Positions 1-11,473 are shown, counted from the first letter of the stretch. The stretch: 64,000 bases of DNA from Synaphobranchus kaupii (GCA_029718625.1 CM056389.1:22043381-22107380), one strand, 5' to 3'. Program-made: numbers and translations. Notes: a model not told the origin generated them from the sequence alone.

Positions 1-25
1 GAGCACAGTTAGTAACGAGTCTACT

Positions 26-1479
26 GTGTGTCTCTCTCGAGAAAATGAATCGCTTACCTCACTGTTGCAATCTGCCTCATCTGATATTGACATTGAGAAA
101 GAGCCTCAGTGTTTTTTCTTTCATGAAGGAGTTTTGATGAGGAAATGGCGACCGCATAATGTCCCAGATGAATGGAATTATGTCCATCAGATTGTGATTC
201 CTTCTGAGTACAGAAATGAGGTTTTGAGAGTAGCTCACGATAATGTGGCTGGACATTTGGGAGCCACTAAAACATTTAAGCGCATCCTTCAGCACTTTTT
301 CTGGCCTGGGTTGAAGCGGGATGTGGTTAGTTTTTGCAAAACCTGTAGTGTTTGTCAGATTGTTGGTAAACCCAATCAGACGATTCCGCCCGTTCCTCTG
401 TATCCCATTCCAGTGATGGGGCAGCCCTTTGATCATGTCATTGTCGATGTTGTCGGTCCACTCGTGCGATCTAAAAGTGGCCATCAGTATCTTTTGACCA
501 TGATGTGTGCAGCCACCCACTTCCCAGAGGCAGTTCCTCTGAGGACAATTACCACCAAGGCGGTGACGAAGGAGCTGTTTAAAGGTTGTATCAGCGATTT
601 TGGGTGGAAACATAAATGATCACATTCATCTGATTTTTCCTCACAATCCGCTAGCTGCCCGCCCCATAAGCAGGCCGTCAAAAAAAACGCGTCTCTGTAG
701 GCAGCCTATGCTCCGAGATCGTACACAAAAACAAATGGTACTACCAACCACTCAAAACCAAAATAAACAGTATTCCAACCAATCACAATCATCTGCACAA
801 ACGCTAATACTCTTATCTCGCTGAAATCTTGACGGATTTACAAACGGTTTGGTTTCTTACAAACGTTATTAACGTGGTTATAATTCTGGATGCTTGAACA
901 CTATTTTTTAAAACATAACATAATTATTCATAAGTATGTTTGTTTGGGATTTCGCTTCAGAAGTGACGCACGTTTGTGCAGATCATTGTGATTGGTTGGA
1001 ATACTGTTTATTTTGGTTTTGAGTAGTTGGTAGTACCATTGTTTTTGTGTACGATCTCGGAGCATAGGCTGCCTACAGAGACGCGGTTTTTTGACGGCCT
1101 GCTTATGGGGCGGGCAGCTAGCGGATCGTGAGGAAAAATCAGATGAATGTGATCATTTATGTTTCCACCCAAAATCGCTGATACAACCTTTAAGTTTTTC
1201 TCTGTGTTCGGGTTGCCAAAAGTTATTCAGACTGACAGAGGGTCGAATTTTACATCCCGTGTTTTCGCCCAAGTTTTGAGACAGCTTCGCATCCGACACA
1301 ATGTTTCCAGTGCCTATCATCCAGAAAGTCAGGGGGCACTGGAACGTTATCACCAAACACTGAAGAGCATGTTACGTAAATACTGCTTGGAAACTGGCAA
1401 AGATTGGGCAGATGCAGTTCCCTGGTTGTTGTTTGCATGTAGAGAGGTGACAGGAGTCACTTGGCTTCAGCCCCGCTGA
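26..1479 (+). pseudogene. gypsy integrase (N-terminal zinc finger and catalytic core), interrupted
   Basis: Retroelement integrase, which joins element cDNA to host DNA. The first frame (26-619) shows the H-H-C-C zinc-binding domain (AHDNVAGH, then CKTCSVC) and the start of the catalytic core with the first Asp in FDHVIVDVVG. The core resumes after the MITE with the second Asp in VIQTDRGSNF and the Glu region at SAYHPESQGALERYHQ. The reading frame is continuous across 582/1194 if the 583-1189 insertion and one TTAA copy are ignored. A small deletion near 1450 shifts the frame, so the C-terminal part continues in the frame that opens at 1511. Confidence 0.85.
583..1189. mobile_element. 607-bp fold-back MITE with TTAA target duplication
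   Basis: A non-autonomous DNA element inside the gypsy integrase. The ends are long inverted repeats, about 583-803 and 971-1189, beginning AGGTTGTATCAGCGAT. The target duplication is TTAA at 579-582 and 1190-1193, so the original codons for Leu-Phe-Lys-Phe are recovered exactly by removing the element plus one TTAA. TTAA targets are used by piggyBac and Kolobok elements; which enzyme mobilised this one is not known. The 804-970 core shows no coding potential. Confidence 0.85.
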
Positions 1480-1510
1480 TCTAGTTTTTGGACACACCCC
1501 GCGCGGTCCT

Positions 1511-2854
1511 TTGGCTGTTTTAAAAGATCAGTGGCTGAGTGATTCCCCTGCGAAAAACATCTTGAGCTGTGTTTCAGATTTTCGTTTTCGTTTGCACAGA
1601 GCTCGTGAATTGGCTAGGCAAAACCTTGGGAAAGCCCAAGTTAAAATGAAGTGTTGGTATGACCGTAAAACTAAAAACCGTTGTTTTAAAATCGGCGATA
1701 AAGTTCTCGTGTTGCTGCCCATCCCTGGCTCCGCCTTACAGGCCCGCTTTAGTGGTCCATATGTGGTGGAGCATAAACTTTCTGATCGTGATTATGTAAT
1801 TGCGACTCCAGACAGACGTCAGAAGACTCGATTATGTCATATAAACATGCTGAAACCTTATTTTGACCGTGATCCTTCTGCTCACTCCAGTTCAGCTGTG
1901 GTTGTGCCCAAAGCTGATTCTTTGCGATCGGGTGACGTTGCCCCTATGCTGTTGTCCTCTCTGGTGGAGGAGTGTGGTGACGCTGAGAACAGTCCTTCTC
2001 GGGCTGTCATAGAGGGGCGTCTTAATAATTTGGAAATGCTCGCTGTTCTGCATGATCATCTTCCGCATCTCACAGATTCAGAGAAAACTGATATTATAGA
2101 TCTTGTACAACAGTTTCCAGAAATGTTCTGTGATATACCAAAACAAACGCATGTCTGTGAACATGACATAAATGTCGGAACAACAGCCCCGATCAAACAG
2201 CACCTGTATCGTGCTAATCCGCTGAAGCGAGCCATTTTAAAGAAAGAAGTCGAGTACATGCTTGCCAATAACATCGCTGAGCCTAGTACGAGTGCGTGGA
2301 GTTCTCCATGTATTTTAGTGGGTAAATCTGACGGTACATTTCTTTTTTGCACCGACTACAGGCGTGTCAATGCAGTCACTAAGCCAGACTCTTATCCATT
2401 GCCCAGGATGGATGACTGCATAGACAAGGTGGGTTCTGCAGTGTTCGTGAGTAAGTTCGACTTGCTTAAGGGCTACTGGCAGGTCCCCCTTACAAGTCGG
2501 GCAAAAGAAATCTCCGCTTTTGTTACACCTGACGACTTCCTGAGTTATTGCGTTATGGCTTTCGGGATGCGTAATGCGCCGGCAACTTTTCAGAGGTTGA
2601 TTAACATTGTGCTGTCTGGTATGTCTGGCTGTGAGGCATACTTAGATGACGTGGTCGTATATAGTTCATCTTGGTCTGATCATGTCGCGCAAATTCGTGA
2701 TCTTTTCCATCGTTTGTCTGTTGCCAATCTCACCATTAATTTGGCGAAATGTGAGTTCGGGAAGGCAACGGTGACCTACTTGGGTAGAATTGTGGGGGGA
2801 GGACAGGTGTATTATACAAAATATCTGCCATCTGTAATTTCCCTGCCCCTGTAG
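1511..2854 (+). pseudogene. gypsy integrase C-terminus plus reverse transcriptase
   Basis: The first about 125 residues are the integrase C-terminal region, with a chromo/SH3-like segment (FKIGDKVLVLLPIPGSALQARFSGPY, of which the core is GDKVLVLLP). After a linker the RT follows: PSTSAWSSPCILVGKSDG, CTDYRRVNA, SKFDLLKGYWQVPL, FGMRNAPATFQ and the catalytic box YLDDVVVYS. YLDD replaces the commoner YVDD and should be active. The RT frame is lost near 2815, so the last residues before the stop at 2854 are out of frame; the correct frame continues through the RNase H segment. No protease lies between integrase and RT. Confidence 0.9.
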
Positions 2855-2865
2855 ATCGTTGCGAG

Positions 2866-3438
2866 TTGCGTCGATTTCTGGGAATGGCAGGTTACTATCG
2901 AGCGTTCTGTAAGAACTTTTCTTCTATCGTGGCTCCCTTGACTGACTTGCTTAGTCCGAAAGTGTCATATCAGTGGTCTGAATCATGCCTAAAGGCATTT
3001 GAAAATGTCAAGGCGTTGCTGATCTCTGCTCCTGTATTGGTTGCGCCTGATTTTCAGAAACCTTTCTTTTTAGCTGTTGACGCAAGTGACGAAGGTGCTG
3101 GTGCTGTCCTCCTGCAAGAAGGTGTTGAAAATGTCCACCACTCCATTTGCTATTTTTCAAAAAAGTTTAATCGGCATCAACGGCGGTATTCCACCATCGA
3201 AAAGGAGACACTAGCCCTCGTCCTTGCTGTCCAGCATTTTGAAGTCTATCTGGGTTCTTCTGATAACATTGTCGTGTACAGCGATCACGACCCCTTGAAG
3301 TTCCTCAATCGCATGAGAAACGCTAATCAGCGTCTGATGCGGTGGAGCTTGATTTTACAACCGTTTAATATTGAAATTAAGCATATCCGCGGTACTGACA
3401 ACGTCATTGCTGACGCACTGTCACGAGTACCTGCGTGA
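2866..3438 (+). pseudogene. gypsy RT connection and RNase H domain
   Basis: Continuation of pol in the restored frame, 190 residues. It begins with the RT thumb/connection signature RRFLGMAGYYRAFCKNF and goes on to RNase H: FLAVDASDEGAGAVLLQE (first Asp), YSTIEKETLALV (Glu), VVYSDHDPLKFL (Asp) and DNVIADALSRV at the end. The chain ends with a natural stop at 3436-3438. RNase H would remove the RNA strand during reverse transcription. The true frame opens upstream of the first Met, so this is the tail of the pol polyprotein, not a separate gene. Confidence 0.88.
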
Positions 3439-3671
3439 CCGTCATGCTCTTTACAGCTATACCAGTAGCTGTATTGTCATGGTTTGTGTGTTTTTTTTGG
3501 TCTCTTTCTTGTCTTTAAAATTACAGCAAAGCTGTATGTTTTTGTGTTTTGCAATTGAGTGCCCTTGCTCATCTCTGTCTGTGGGATGTGGTTTTAGGGA
3601 CTAACATTTGTGTGTATTTGGCCTTTGATTAAAGGTTTGTGTGTTTTTCATTATGGAGACTGGAGTCACCA

Positions 3672-3685
3672 TTTTGGTGTGGGGG
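3672..3685 (+). promoter_or_regulatory. polypurine-type tract before 3' LTR
   Basis: A G-rich stretch ending in GGGGG lies directly before the LTR start TGTTACG. This is the position and composition expected of the primer for plus-strand DNA synthesis. The 3439-3671 stretch between RNase H and this tract has no coding signal. Confidence 0.5.
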
Positions 3686-4010
3686 TGTTACGTCCCTTTA
3701 GTACCTGAAGGTGGCACTGTCTCCTTGTCTTGTCTGCTTTACCTGTATTGTTTGGAGGTGAGACCTGTTGGGAGAGGGCGGAGCCTGCTCCTTAAAATCA
3801 CCTCGCCCTGGAAGTCGGGGGAGAGATTTTGGCCGCCACGCCAGTTGTGTTTTGCTGTTTCTTTTTGATCTTCCCGTTTGTATTGATTTTCTCCCCATTT
3901 CCCCTTTTTGTTGTTTATCCATTGGTTATTTGTTTAATAAAACCCCTAGTTTTGAGCCCATTTTTGTCTCCTGATTGTTTATGTTGCGTTCAGCCTAGCT
4001 GGTCGTAACA
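3686..4010 (+). repeat. 3' LTR of the Gmr1-like gypsy element
   Basis: A 325-bp LTR opening TGTTACGTCCC and closing GGTCGTAACA, so with the TG...CA ends and a short terminal inverted repeat TGTTACG/CGTAACA. It contains a polyadenylation signal AATAAA near 3937. The 5-bp target copy on the right would be GTAGC (4011-4015); its partner lies outside the window. Confidence 0.8.
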
Positions 4011-4170
4011 GTAGCTAGCGTTGCAATTGTGTTCAACAGCATAATCCAGCTAATGCCAATGTACATCCAGCTGACCTACAGGATGCAAAGCAAGGTGGAG
4101 GTAAAGCAGGGTTTTTATGAAATTGCCAACCTGTCCAATGTTATCGGTGCCTTAGACTGCACATGTATGT
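4011..4170 (+). pseudogene. PIF/Harbinger transposase (HARBI1-like) fragment
   Basis: The frame through 4029-4170 reads IIQLMPMYIQ, then KQGFYEIANLSNVIGALDC. HARBI1-family nucleases carry a very similar stretch around their first catalytic Asp (normally NVIGAIDGTH or NVIGAIDCTH). Only about 50 residues remain; the sequence becomes unrelated after 4170. The gypsy element evidently landed in an older Harbinger copy. Inference from a short match, but the motif is distinctive. Confidence 0.6.
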
Positions 4171-4658
4171 TTTCAACGTTTTTGCTGAAAAGTTGGTGAA
4201 ACACCGTCTCGCGTTCAGGTGAAAAACCGGATAAAAAACTTGAAAAGTGAAAGTTTTTTAACCGGGTAGACTGTAGCTAGGCTTTATCCCAGGAAAACCT
4301 TAGCTCGATTCTGGCTTTTTGCTCAGCGGGACACGCTTATCAATGTGACCGCAATTAGAACGCGCCAGTAATTCAGAGAGATTCGGAAAATAAGGTAGCC
4401 TATGTGATTACCCGATTTCAAACAACAACTGACACGCACAGAAAATAACGGTTTATTCATTTCCCGGCTGAAAGCCTCGCAGATGGCGGCAATACGCTCA
4501 CTTGCTTGTCCGATGCAGACATAGTTGCACAGCAATGCGTTTCTTCACCTCCAATTCAATGTCAATCCATTTATTATTTTATAAACTTACAGTTTATTTT
4601 ACTACTAACAGTCCATGTGAGGGGTGATCCTGCATTGATGTACATGTTATCTCCTGCT
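4171..4658. other. non-coding interval, nothing recognised
   Basis: No coding, RNA or repeat signature recognised. The stretch is mixed composition with short A/T runs. Confidence 0.4.
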
Positions 4659-5470
4659 TGTCATGGTTTGTGACCCTTTTTCCCTTGCGGTCGGTTTCCT
4701 TTGTAGCCACGCGAGGGCGCTGCCCTTTTACTGGATGTTTGCTCCGCCACGTATTGATTTCAGAGTTTCTCTCAGCATCTCACCTGTGCGTGGTTACCCT
4801 GGAGCTATTTAAGCCCATGTTTTCCTCCGTTCTGGGCTTTGATATTAATTTGTATTGTCAGGCATTATTTGCATTATTTTGTGTGCGGTATTATTTTGCC
4901 CTTTGATTGCTTAGCCAGTACGACTAGGTCTAGGTTTTTTAGGAGACCATTTTTGCTCCAGAGTGTTTTATTGGAGTAGTGTGGGACTTGCCTTTGTGGA
5001 TATATTAGGACTTATCCCCCCTGGCTCTTTTCTGTCTCCGCTTTCTGGGTCTTTCCTTTCTTCCGTTGCCTAGAACCTTTTGCCTTCTCTGTCTCTCCCT
5101 CCTCTCTCTGTCTGCTTTCTTCCGTGAAAGCGAGAGGAGTCTTTGTTTGTTTGTGAATGTATTTGTATAGTCATTTCTTACTAAGAGACCGGGCGTTTTT
5201 ATCGTACTGACAGGTGGGGCTTTACTTATTTTGAGAGGCAGGGCGTTTATTTTCTATTAAGCTCGCGTTAGTGTTTTAGCCGGTAAATGTACGGTGCAGC
5301 TGTCCTGTTTAGTCCTTTTTACCTGCGGGACGATTGTGTTCGGAACTGTAGTTCTGTTCATTCTCCGGATATGTCTCTCCTCATATGGAGCTTGGGCGAT
5401 TTTGTTGACATGTTTGCGTTTGACTGCGAGTCTCTGAAAGTAGCCTTGGAACGTTAGCTCTCTGCTCCTT

Positions 5471-5572
5471 TCGCCTTGTTACATTCCTCTTTACGAAAAA
5501 GATTATTATGATAAGTTACTATCGCCTTGTTACATTCCTCTTTACGAAAAAGATTATTATGATAAGTTACTA
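5471..5572 (+). repeat. 51-bp perfect tandem duplication at LINE 5' junction
   Basis: Positions 5471-5521 and 5522-5572 are identical. Each unit starts with a few bases of the LTR (TCGCC) followed by the first bases of the LINE, so the duplication includes the junction and arose during or after LINE insertion. Confidence 0.9.
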
Positions 5573-7700
5573 TCAGAAAATAGAAATTACACCAGAAACC
5601 TCTGGAAAATAATTAATTCCGTCTCTGGGCGTAAGGCCAAGAGGACATTCTCGGATCATTTCAATATAAACAACAAGAGGGAAGAAGAAAAAAAGTCGAC
5701 AGTAGACAAGTTCAACAAATACTTTGTTAGGGTTGGTCCGGAGCTAGCCAAGGCCATTCCTTCCTCACTCCTGCAGTGGGATCACTTTGATAGGGGCAGT
5801 GAGACAAAACAAGAGTCATTATTTTTATATCCTGTCACACAAAATTAAATTAAAGCAATACTGAGAGACTGCACAGCTAAGACATCCACTGACGTAGATC
5901 AGATAGACATGACATTGTTAAAAAGGATATCAAAGGCGATCATACCTCCACTAACACATATATGTAACTTATCGTTCTGTAATGGCGTGTTTCCAGATAA
6001 AATGAAGATAGCAAAAGTTCTTCCTTTATACAAAAGTGGAGACAAACAGGAGTTTTCAAATTATCGTCCTGTTTCAATTTTACCACAGTGCTCAAAAATT
6101 ATTGAAAAGCTCTTTAATGTCAGATTAGATAATTTCATTGATAAACACAAACTGTTATGTGACAACCAATACGGGTTCAGGAAAAAACATTCAACAGCAC
6201 TGGCCCTAACAGAATCCATAGAATTTATCAAAGACGCGCTAGACCGGAAACTATTCACCATAGGCATCTTCATTGACTTGAAAAAAGCTTTTGACACGAT
6301 AAACCACAACATATTGATGGAAAAATTGTACAGATATGGAGTTAGAGGAATCGCATTACAATGGATAAAGAGTTACCTATCAAGTAGAGTTCAATTTGTT
6401 CAGATAGGGGACAACATATCATCATGCCTGGATATCACCTGTGGGGTCACACAGGGTTCAGTCTTAGGACCAAAATTATTTTTACTATATATTAATGACA
6501 TAGTCAAAGTATCTGACGTTTTAAAATTAATTTTATTCGCGGACGACACAAACATCCTATGTTCTGGAATTGATCTTAATCAAATGGTCACATCAGTTAA
6601 CAATGAAATGTCAAAGCTTCACACGTGGTTTAATATTAATAAACTATCATTAAACCTTTCAAAGACTAAATTCATATTATTTGGGAAAAGAGGCCTGAAG
6701 GAAAACATAAACTTAAAGGTCAATGGTATCAACATTGAACGAGTGAACGAACACAAGATTCTGGGGGTTACGGTAGATAGCCTCCTGACATGGAAACCAC
6801 ATGTGAAGCTAGTTCAATGTAAATTGGCCAAAAGCGTGTCTATTTTGTGGAAAATGCAGAAACTACTCAATCAACATTCACTTAAGACAATTTACTCGGC
6901 ACTCATAACACCTCACCTACACTACTGTGTTGAAGTGTGGGGACACACTTATAAAGACACTATAGAGCCACTGTTCAAACTCCAAAAAAGGGCAATGAGA
7001 GTTGTATATAGTGTCCCATATAGAGACCACACAAATGATTTGTTTATTAAGGCAAAGTTTCTCAAGTGGCAGGATATAATTAAATATAATACTGTACAAA
7101 TATTATTCTTAGCCTCCAAAAATCTCTTACCCGTACATATACAGAAACTGTTTCTAAAGAGAGATGACATACATAACCTAAGAGGAAATATGATTTATAA
7201 ACAAAAATCTATAAAGTCAACACTCAGAGGTCATTCATTATCCATTGTGGGGGTTAAGCTTTGGAACAGTTTACATGATGAGATTAAAATGTCTACAAAT
7301 TTAAAGACCTTCAAGTGTAAGATAAGATGCAAGATGGTAGAAAATTATCAAGTTTAAAAAATAGGGGGTTATCATGAAATGAAAACAATGTCATGATGTA
7401 CAAAAAAAAAAAAATAATAAATAAAAAAATTTACTTTTATTTTTTTTTCTTTCTTTCTTGATCAGTTTCGCTATAAAGAAAATTTAGCTATGCTGTTGTG
7501 ATACTAAAAAAATCTGTTTTAATCAAATGTATAATATGAACATTTAAAATCGTGAGGGAATTGGGGCGGGACTTGATAAGCAGGCTGCTTTTTTCCCGTA
7601 TCCCTTTTCGGCAGGAAATGTATTTGTTAAATGCATACTTCAGAAATGTGATGCAATGTGACTATACACATGCCGAAATAAACAAATAAACAATAAAGGT
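5482..7700 (+). mobile_element. 5'-truncated LINE (L2/CR1/Jockey-type) inside the LTR
   Basis: A non-LTR retrotransposon lacking its endonuclease region. Coding sequence is visible from about 5490 to 7357, followed by about 340 bp of A/T-rich 3' sequence with an A-rich tract at 7402-7430. The right edge is near 7700, where LTR-like sequence resumes. No simple target duplication was found because LTR-like sequence occurs on both sides. Confidence 0.75.
5490..7357 (+). pseudogene. LINE reverse transcriptase, 5' truncated
   Basis: Reverse transcriptase of a Jockey/L2/CR1-type LINE. An upstream segment (about 5490-5845) runs in the same frame but is cut by a TAA near 5846; from 5909 the frame is open for 482 codons. 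Recognisable blocks are NYRPVSILP, NQYGFRKKHSTALAL, GIFIDLKKAFDTINH (first catalytic Asp), GVTQGSVLGPKLFLLYIND and the catalytic box FADDTN. The C-terminal part has the LQKRAMRVVYSVPYRDHT type region. The natural stop is at 7357. The endonuclease domain is absent, so the copy cannot move by itself. Confidence 0.85.
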
Positions 7701-7705
7701 AGGGT

Positions 7706-8036
7706 GTTTATTTTCTACTAATCTCGCGTTTGTCTTTTAGCCGGTAAATGTCCGGTGCAGCCTGTCCTGTTCGTTCCTTTCGGTACCTGTCTCCGTACAT
7801 GGAGCTTTTGGCGATTTTGTTCGGAACTGTAGTTCTGTTTCGTCCTTCAGTACATGTCTTCCTATAGGGAAGACTGGGCGATGTTGTGGACATGTTTGTG
7901 TGTGACTGCGAGTCTGAGAGTAGCCTTGGAACGTTCTGTTCTCTGGATCTCTGTTCCTTTCGCCTCCTCGTATACTATCTCGTATTATTTTGCAGGGTTT
8001 GTTGGCTGTCTGTTTTATTTGTGCCATTATGCTACT
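7706..8036 (+). repeat. LTR segment resembling 5241-5481
   Basis: The first about 280 bp match 5241-5481 with many small differences (blocks GTTTATTTTCTA, TTTTAGCCGGTAAATGT, CGGAACTGTAGTTCTGTT, GTAGCCTTGGAACGTT). The right end is cut by the hAT element at the ATGCTACT target. Reading it as a diverged second copy of the same LTR segment is an inference. Confidence 0.65.
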
Positions 8037-11000
8037 CAGGGTCGGCGCCAGAATTAATGAAACGGGTGGGCATTTGGTTTTTATACATACAGTACATTTT
8101 GCAGAGGGGAGGGGCATAGCACAGTTCAACTAATATAGAGTAGATTAGAAGAGAATAGAATAGAATAGAACTCGAATAACAGAGATGCAGCGACCGTGCC
8201 GTATGTAGCCTACAGTATGCTTGGGGCTAAAACTTTGACCTCGCGCTGTGAAGTCGAGCGTTGACCAATTTGAAAGAAAGTGAGCCATTCCGACAGTTTA
8301 CACAAAAGACACACCGGGTGGCGCGATTTGTCTGGCCCACCAGACAGTAGCTAACAAACTGTAAACTAGATATCTAGATTTAAAGCACATCCACAAAGAG
8401 ACAGGAGCGAAAACAATACCCACGGGGTAATATAATAGAATCATACTGAATACACCGAACACGACCGATATGTAGCTGCTATACACATTACCCTATAGCA
8501 TAACTCAAGTTTTTAGACCGTCAATGCGTGAGATTTGTCACATTTCTAAAATTCCAATATCCACATAAAATTGGCCGTGCCGCAAATAATCCTGTTTTTT
8601 GACTGTAATGTAAATGAGCAAAACTGCACCAATGCTGACGCATAAAACAGCAGAAAAATCAGTAAACAGCTGGACTCACCATTAGAAGAGTTGGATGCGA
8701 CGTGTGCTCGTTTGAAACCTCCGCAGTACATCGTCTTTGCACTTTCTTGTTAGGTCTTTTTCAAAGGCCAGCTGAACCAGCTGAGCCTTACGGGCATGGA
8801 GCATGGCGCGTCTGTGTTCTGTGAAGACATTCTTGAGGGTTGAGAATGAATTCTCACACATGGCAGTGGAGGCTCCGAATGTCAAGCCATATTTAAGTGC
8901 CACCAGAACACTTGGCATCGCCTCCAATGCTTTGTTGTGTGCGGACAGGAGCCCTTTAATGGTCCATTTCCCATCGATTGCCTCTCCATCCATTTGTGTG
9001 CGGATAAATTTATTTGCAACGACATACTCTGCTTCAACGATGGTCGACTTTGTTAAGTCCATGATGTGCTTAATGGCTTTGACATCCAGAAATGTCTCGC
9101 TTTGTGCAGTTGCTAACTTTGTGTTGCACTCACTGAAGCGCGTGTCCATCTCTCCAAGCACCGCATCAATTGTACTAAAGTACAGTCTCCATAGCTCCGT
9201 TTTGTCATTGTTTTTTAACTTGACTGGCTCTTCAACCACGTACTTATCCAAGTTCCTATTCAGCAAGCGTCTCCGTTTTGTGGGTACAGGTTCAGTCACT
9301 GCATGGTCGGTGGCTGCAACGGCAGTGTCCCACAGCTGTGTGAATTCGGCCTTGCAGCGGAGTTCACGCACACACTCGGCGGCACTTGTCACCAGTTTCA
9401 GCCCCGTCAACAGGTCAGTCTCCTCTCCCTGAAGTAGCTTGTTCGGGGGGTCCAGTAGCTTTAGCATCTTGTGTACCAGTTGAGCGATGAACATGAAGCT
9501 GGGCTCAGATACCTCTCCCAGCAGCCCAACTGCCTCCATCCTCACTTCTGCGCCATAGGCCCATAGAGCATCAATCTCGGTGAGTAGTGAGGTAATTTCA
9601 TTAAAGGATGCAAGGATAACTGATACACTGGCTAGGTGACCAGTCCATCTTTGGTCTAACAAGCGCTTCAACCGCTCACCCTTGTAATGTAACGCAACAG
9701 TAGGTTTTCTGAAGAAATTGTATAATGTGCCACACACATTAAAAAAATAATCGACAGCTTGCTCTGCTGACATGGCATGTACAACTACGAGATGAAGCTG
9801 GTGATTTAGACAATGGACGTACGGTATTTCTCGGCCTAGCTTGTCTTGCATGAGCTTTTGGACGCCACCTTATCTACCAGACATAAGCGAAGCCCCGTCA
9901 TAAACTTGACTCAAAATCTTGGATGTACTCAGTCCCGCTTTTCGCAGCTCTGCGATTATGGTGTCGGTCAAAGTTTGCGCATCACCTTTATCAGTAGTAG
10001 GCATAGTAAGCAGACGTTCAGTTACTTCGTTGGTTTCTGAGACAAAATGAATAACAATCGACACGTTTTCACAGCCAGTTGAATCTTTAGTCCCATCGAC
10101 TTTGATAGTATACCAAGAGTCACCTATTTCACCAACGATGGCTTCGGTCATCACACTGCTCATTATGCCTATAATGTCGTTCTGCACTTCATGGATAGTG
10201 TAAGTAGCATTACGGGGGATAGCTTTAACAATCTTAGCTAACTCGTGGTCTTTCTTGATTGTGTAGTCAAATAATGAAAGAAAGAGCCCACTTCCTCCCT
10301 CTGCCATGGCATCAAAGGCTTCCATCTTCCCTCTTAAAGGCAATTCATTAACCACGAGAAATTCAATCACATCAATAATAGCGGACATATAGTACTGGTT
10401 CTTTTTAAGTTGATCTGCATTCACAAGTGTGCAGATTTCCTTGCCAGTTTCAGCCCGATTATCCCGCTCCTTCCACATAGTCATGCACGTCGAATGCTCC
10501 TTGGACATACCATGCTTGTGAAAACCTTTGTTGGGTTCCACAGCGTGTTTCCAATCCGTATATCCCTTTATCATAAAGGTTGAGTCAACAGTAGCTCAAG
10601 CAGAGCGAAACTTTCTGCATGGGTAACAAAATGCGGCATCTGCTTTGACGGAATACTCAAGCCAGTCTCTATTGCTAAACCAAGTACTCACGAATGAACG
10701 CCTTTTCCGTTGAAAAAGACGTGTTGGGTATTTGTCCAATATCATTTGATTCGGTTTGTCACTGCCAATGTCACCTGGGGGCGCTGGTTGTGGTCCAAAA
10801 GAAACGGAGGAAGGATTGGCTTCTTTGGTCCCAACCTGTTTTTCCAAAATGATGGCTGATTCATTAAAGTCAGTAGCATTGCTAGCTGGAGTATGGCTGC
10901 TATTGACGTTGAGCTGTAGGCCTACGCTAGCCGCAGCCGTGTCTCCTTCAGATCTCCTGGTTGTTGACGGCGCTGATCGTGAAAGCCATTTTCGGATGTC

Positions 11001-11473
11001 CATTTTGCCGACAGACTTTTATTTAACTAACTAAATTTAATAGTGACCTTCCGATCATTTACTAGCTATAGACATACTGTCGCCTAGTTATACTTTTTGT
11101 TCAAAGTTGAACTGAAAGTTTTCCAACCCGCATGATTAGCCCGCCGTTTGGTTTATGCAAACAGCGAGGGAGGAGTCAATTATTGAAACCTCAAAGATGA
11201 TAGGGTCTGAGGCAATTCAATCATAGTAGTAGCCTACTGTAGGTTATTGTATTTTGTGTAAACAGTTTTAGAATATAAAATTAAAAATTATATTTAAAAA
11301 ATAACAATTAAAAACAGTAAAACATAATACATCTGAATTACTGGTTTATTGAAATTGAATTTTTCCCCCACATGGATAAAGGTATGTATCATTAGACAGT
11401 TTTGTCAGGGGGGGCACCAGCAGTCTGGTGGGCGGGCTTTGCCCCCCAAGGCCCGCCCCTGACGCCGACCCTG
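8037..11473 (-). mobile_element. hAT DNA transposon, near complete
   Basis: Terminal inverted repeats CAGGGTCGGCG (8037) and CGCCGACCCTG (ending 11473), flanked by the perfect 8-bp duplication ATGCTACT at 8029-8036 and 11474-11481. An 8-bp target and CAGGG-type ends are hallmarks of hAT elements. The single transposase gene lies on the minus strand. Total length is 3437 bp. The non-coding left arm (8037-8681) and right arm (11004-11473) hold no other gene. Confidence 0.92.
8682..11003 (-). pseudogene. hAT transposase, ZMYM1-like, two in-frame stops
   Basis: The enzyme would cut and paste the hAT element. One frame of 773 codons is open except for TGA at 10596-10598 and a TAA just upstream of 9851; there is no frameshift. 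The N-terminal part (about residues 90-140) is a TTF-type zinc finger with CYPCRKF. The middle resembles the DUF4371 region of ZMYM1-like proteins (YDGASLMSG with a catalytic Asp, then CLNHQLHLVV). The C-terminus carries the hAT dimerisation block (CENSFSTLKNVFTEHR). The start Met at 11003 precedes a basic, low-complexity leader. Two point changes silence it, which suggests fairly recent inactivation. Confidence 0.88.

Larger units (their letters stand above)
1..4010 (+). mobile_element. Ty3/gypsy LTR retrotransposon, Gmr1-like domain order, 3' part
   Basis: The 3' portion of a gypsy-type retrotransposon; gag, protease and the 5' LTR lie left of the window. Domains run integrase (from 26), reverse transcriptase (about 2020-2815), RNase H (to 3438), then a purine-rich tract and the 3' LTR (3686-4010). 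Integrase upstream of RT is the Ty1/copia arrangement, but the RT and integrase read as gypsy. The Gmr1 clade of vertebrate gypsy elements is known for exactly this order. The copy is dead: a MITE splits the integrase at 583-1189, and there are frameshifts near 1450 and 2815. Clade assignment is inferred from domain order and general resemblance. Confidence 0.85.

Noticed and set aside
77..613. 178-residue minus-strand frame
   Set aside because: Antisense shadow of the gypsy integrase.
8803..9432. 209-residue plus-strand frame
   Set aside because: Antisense shadow of the hAT transposase.
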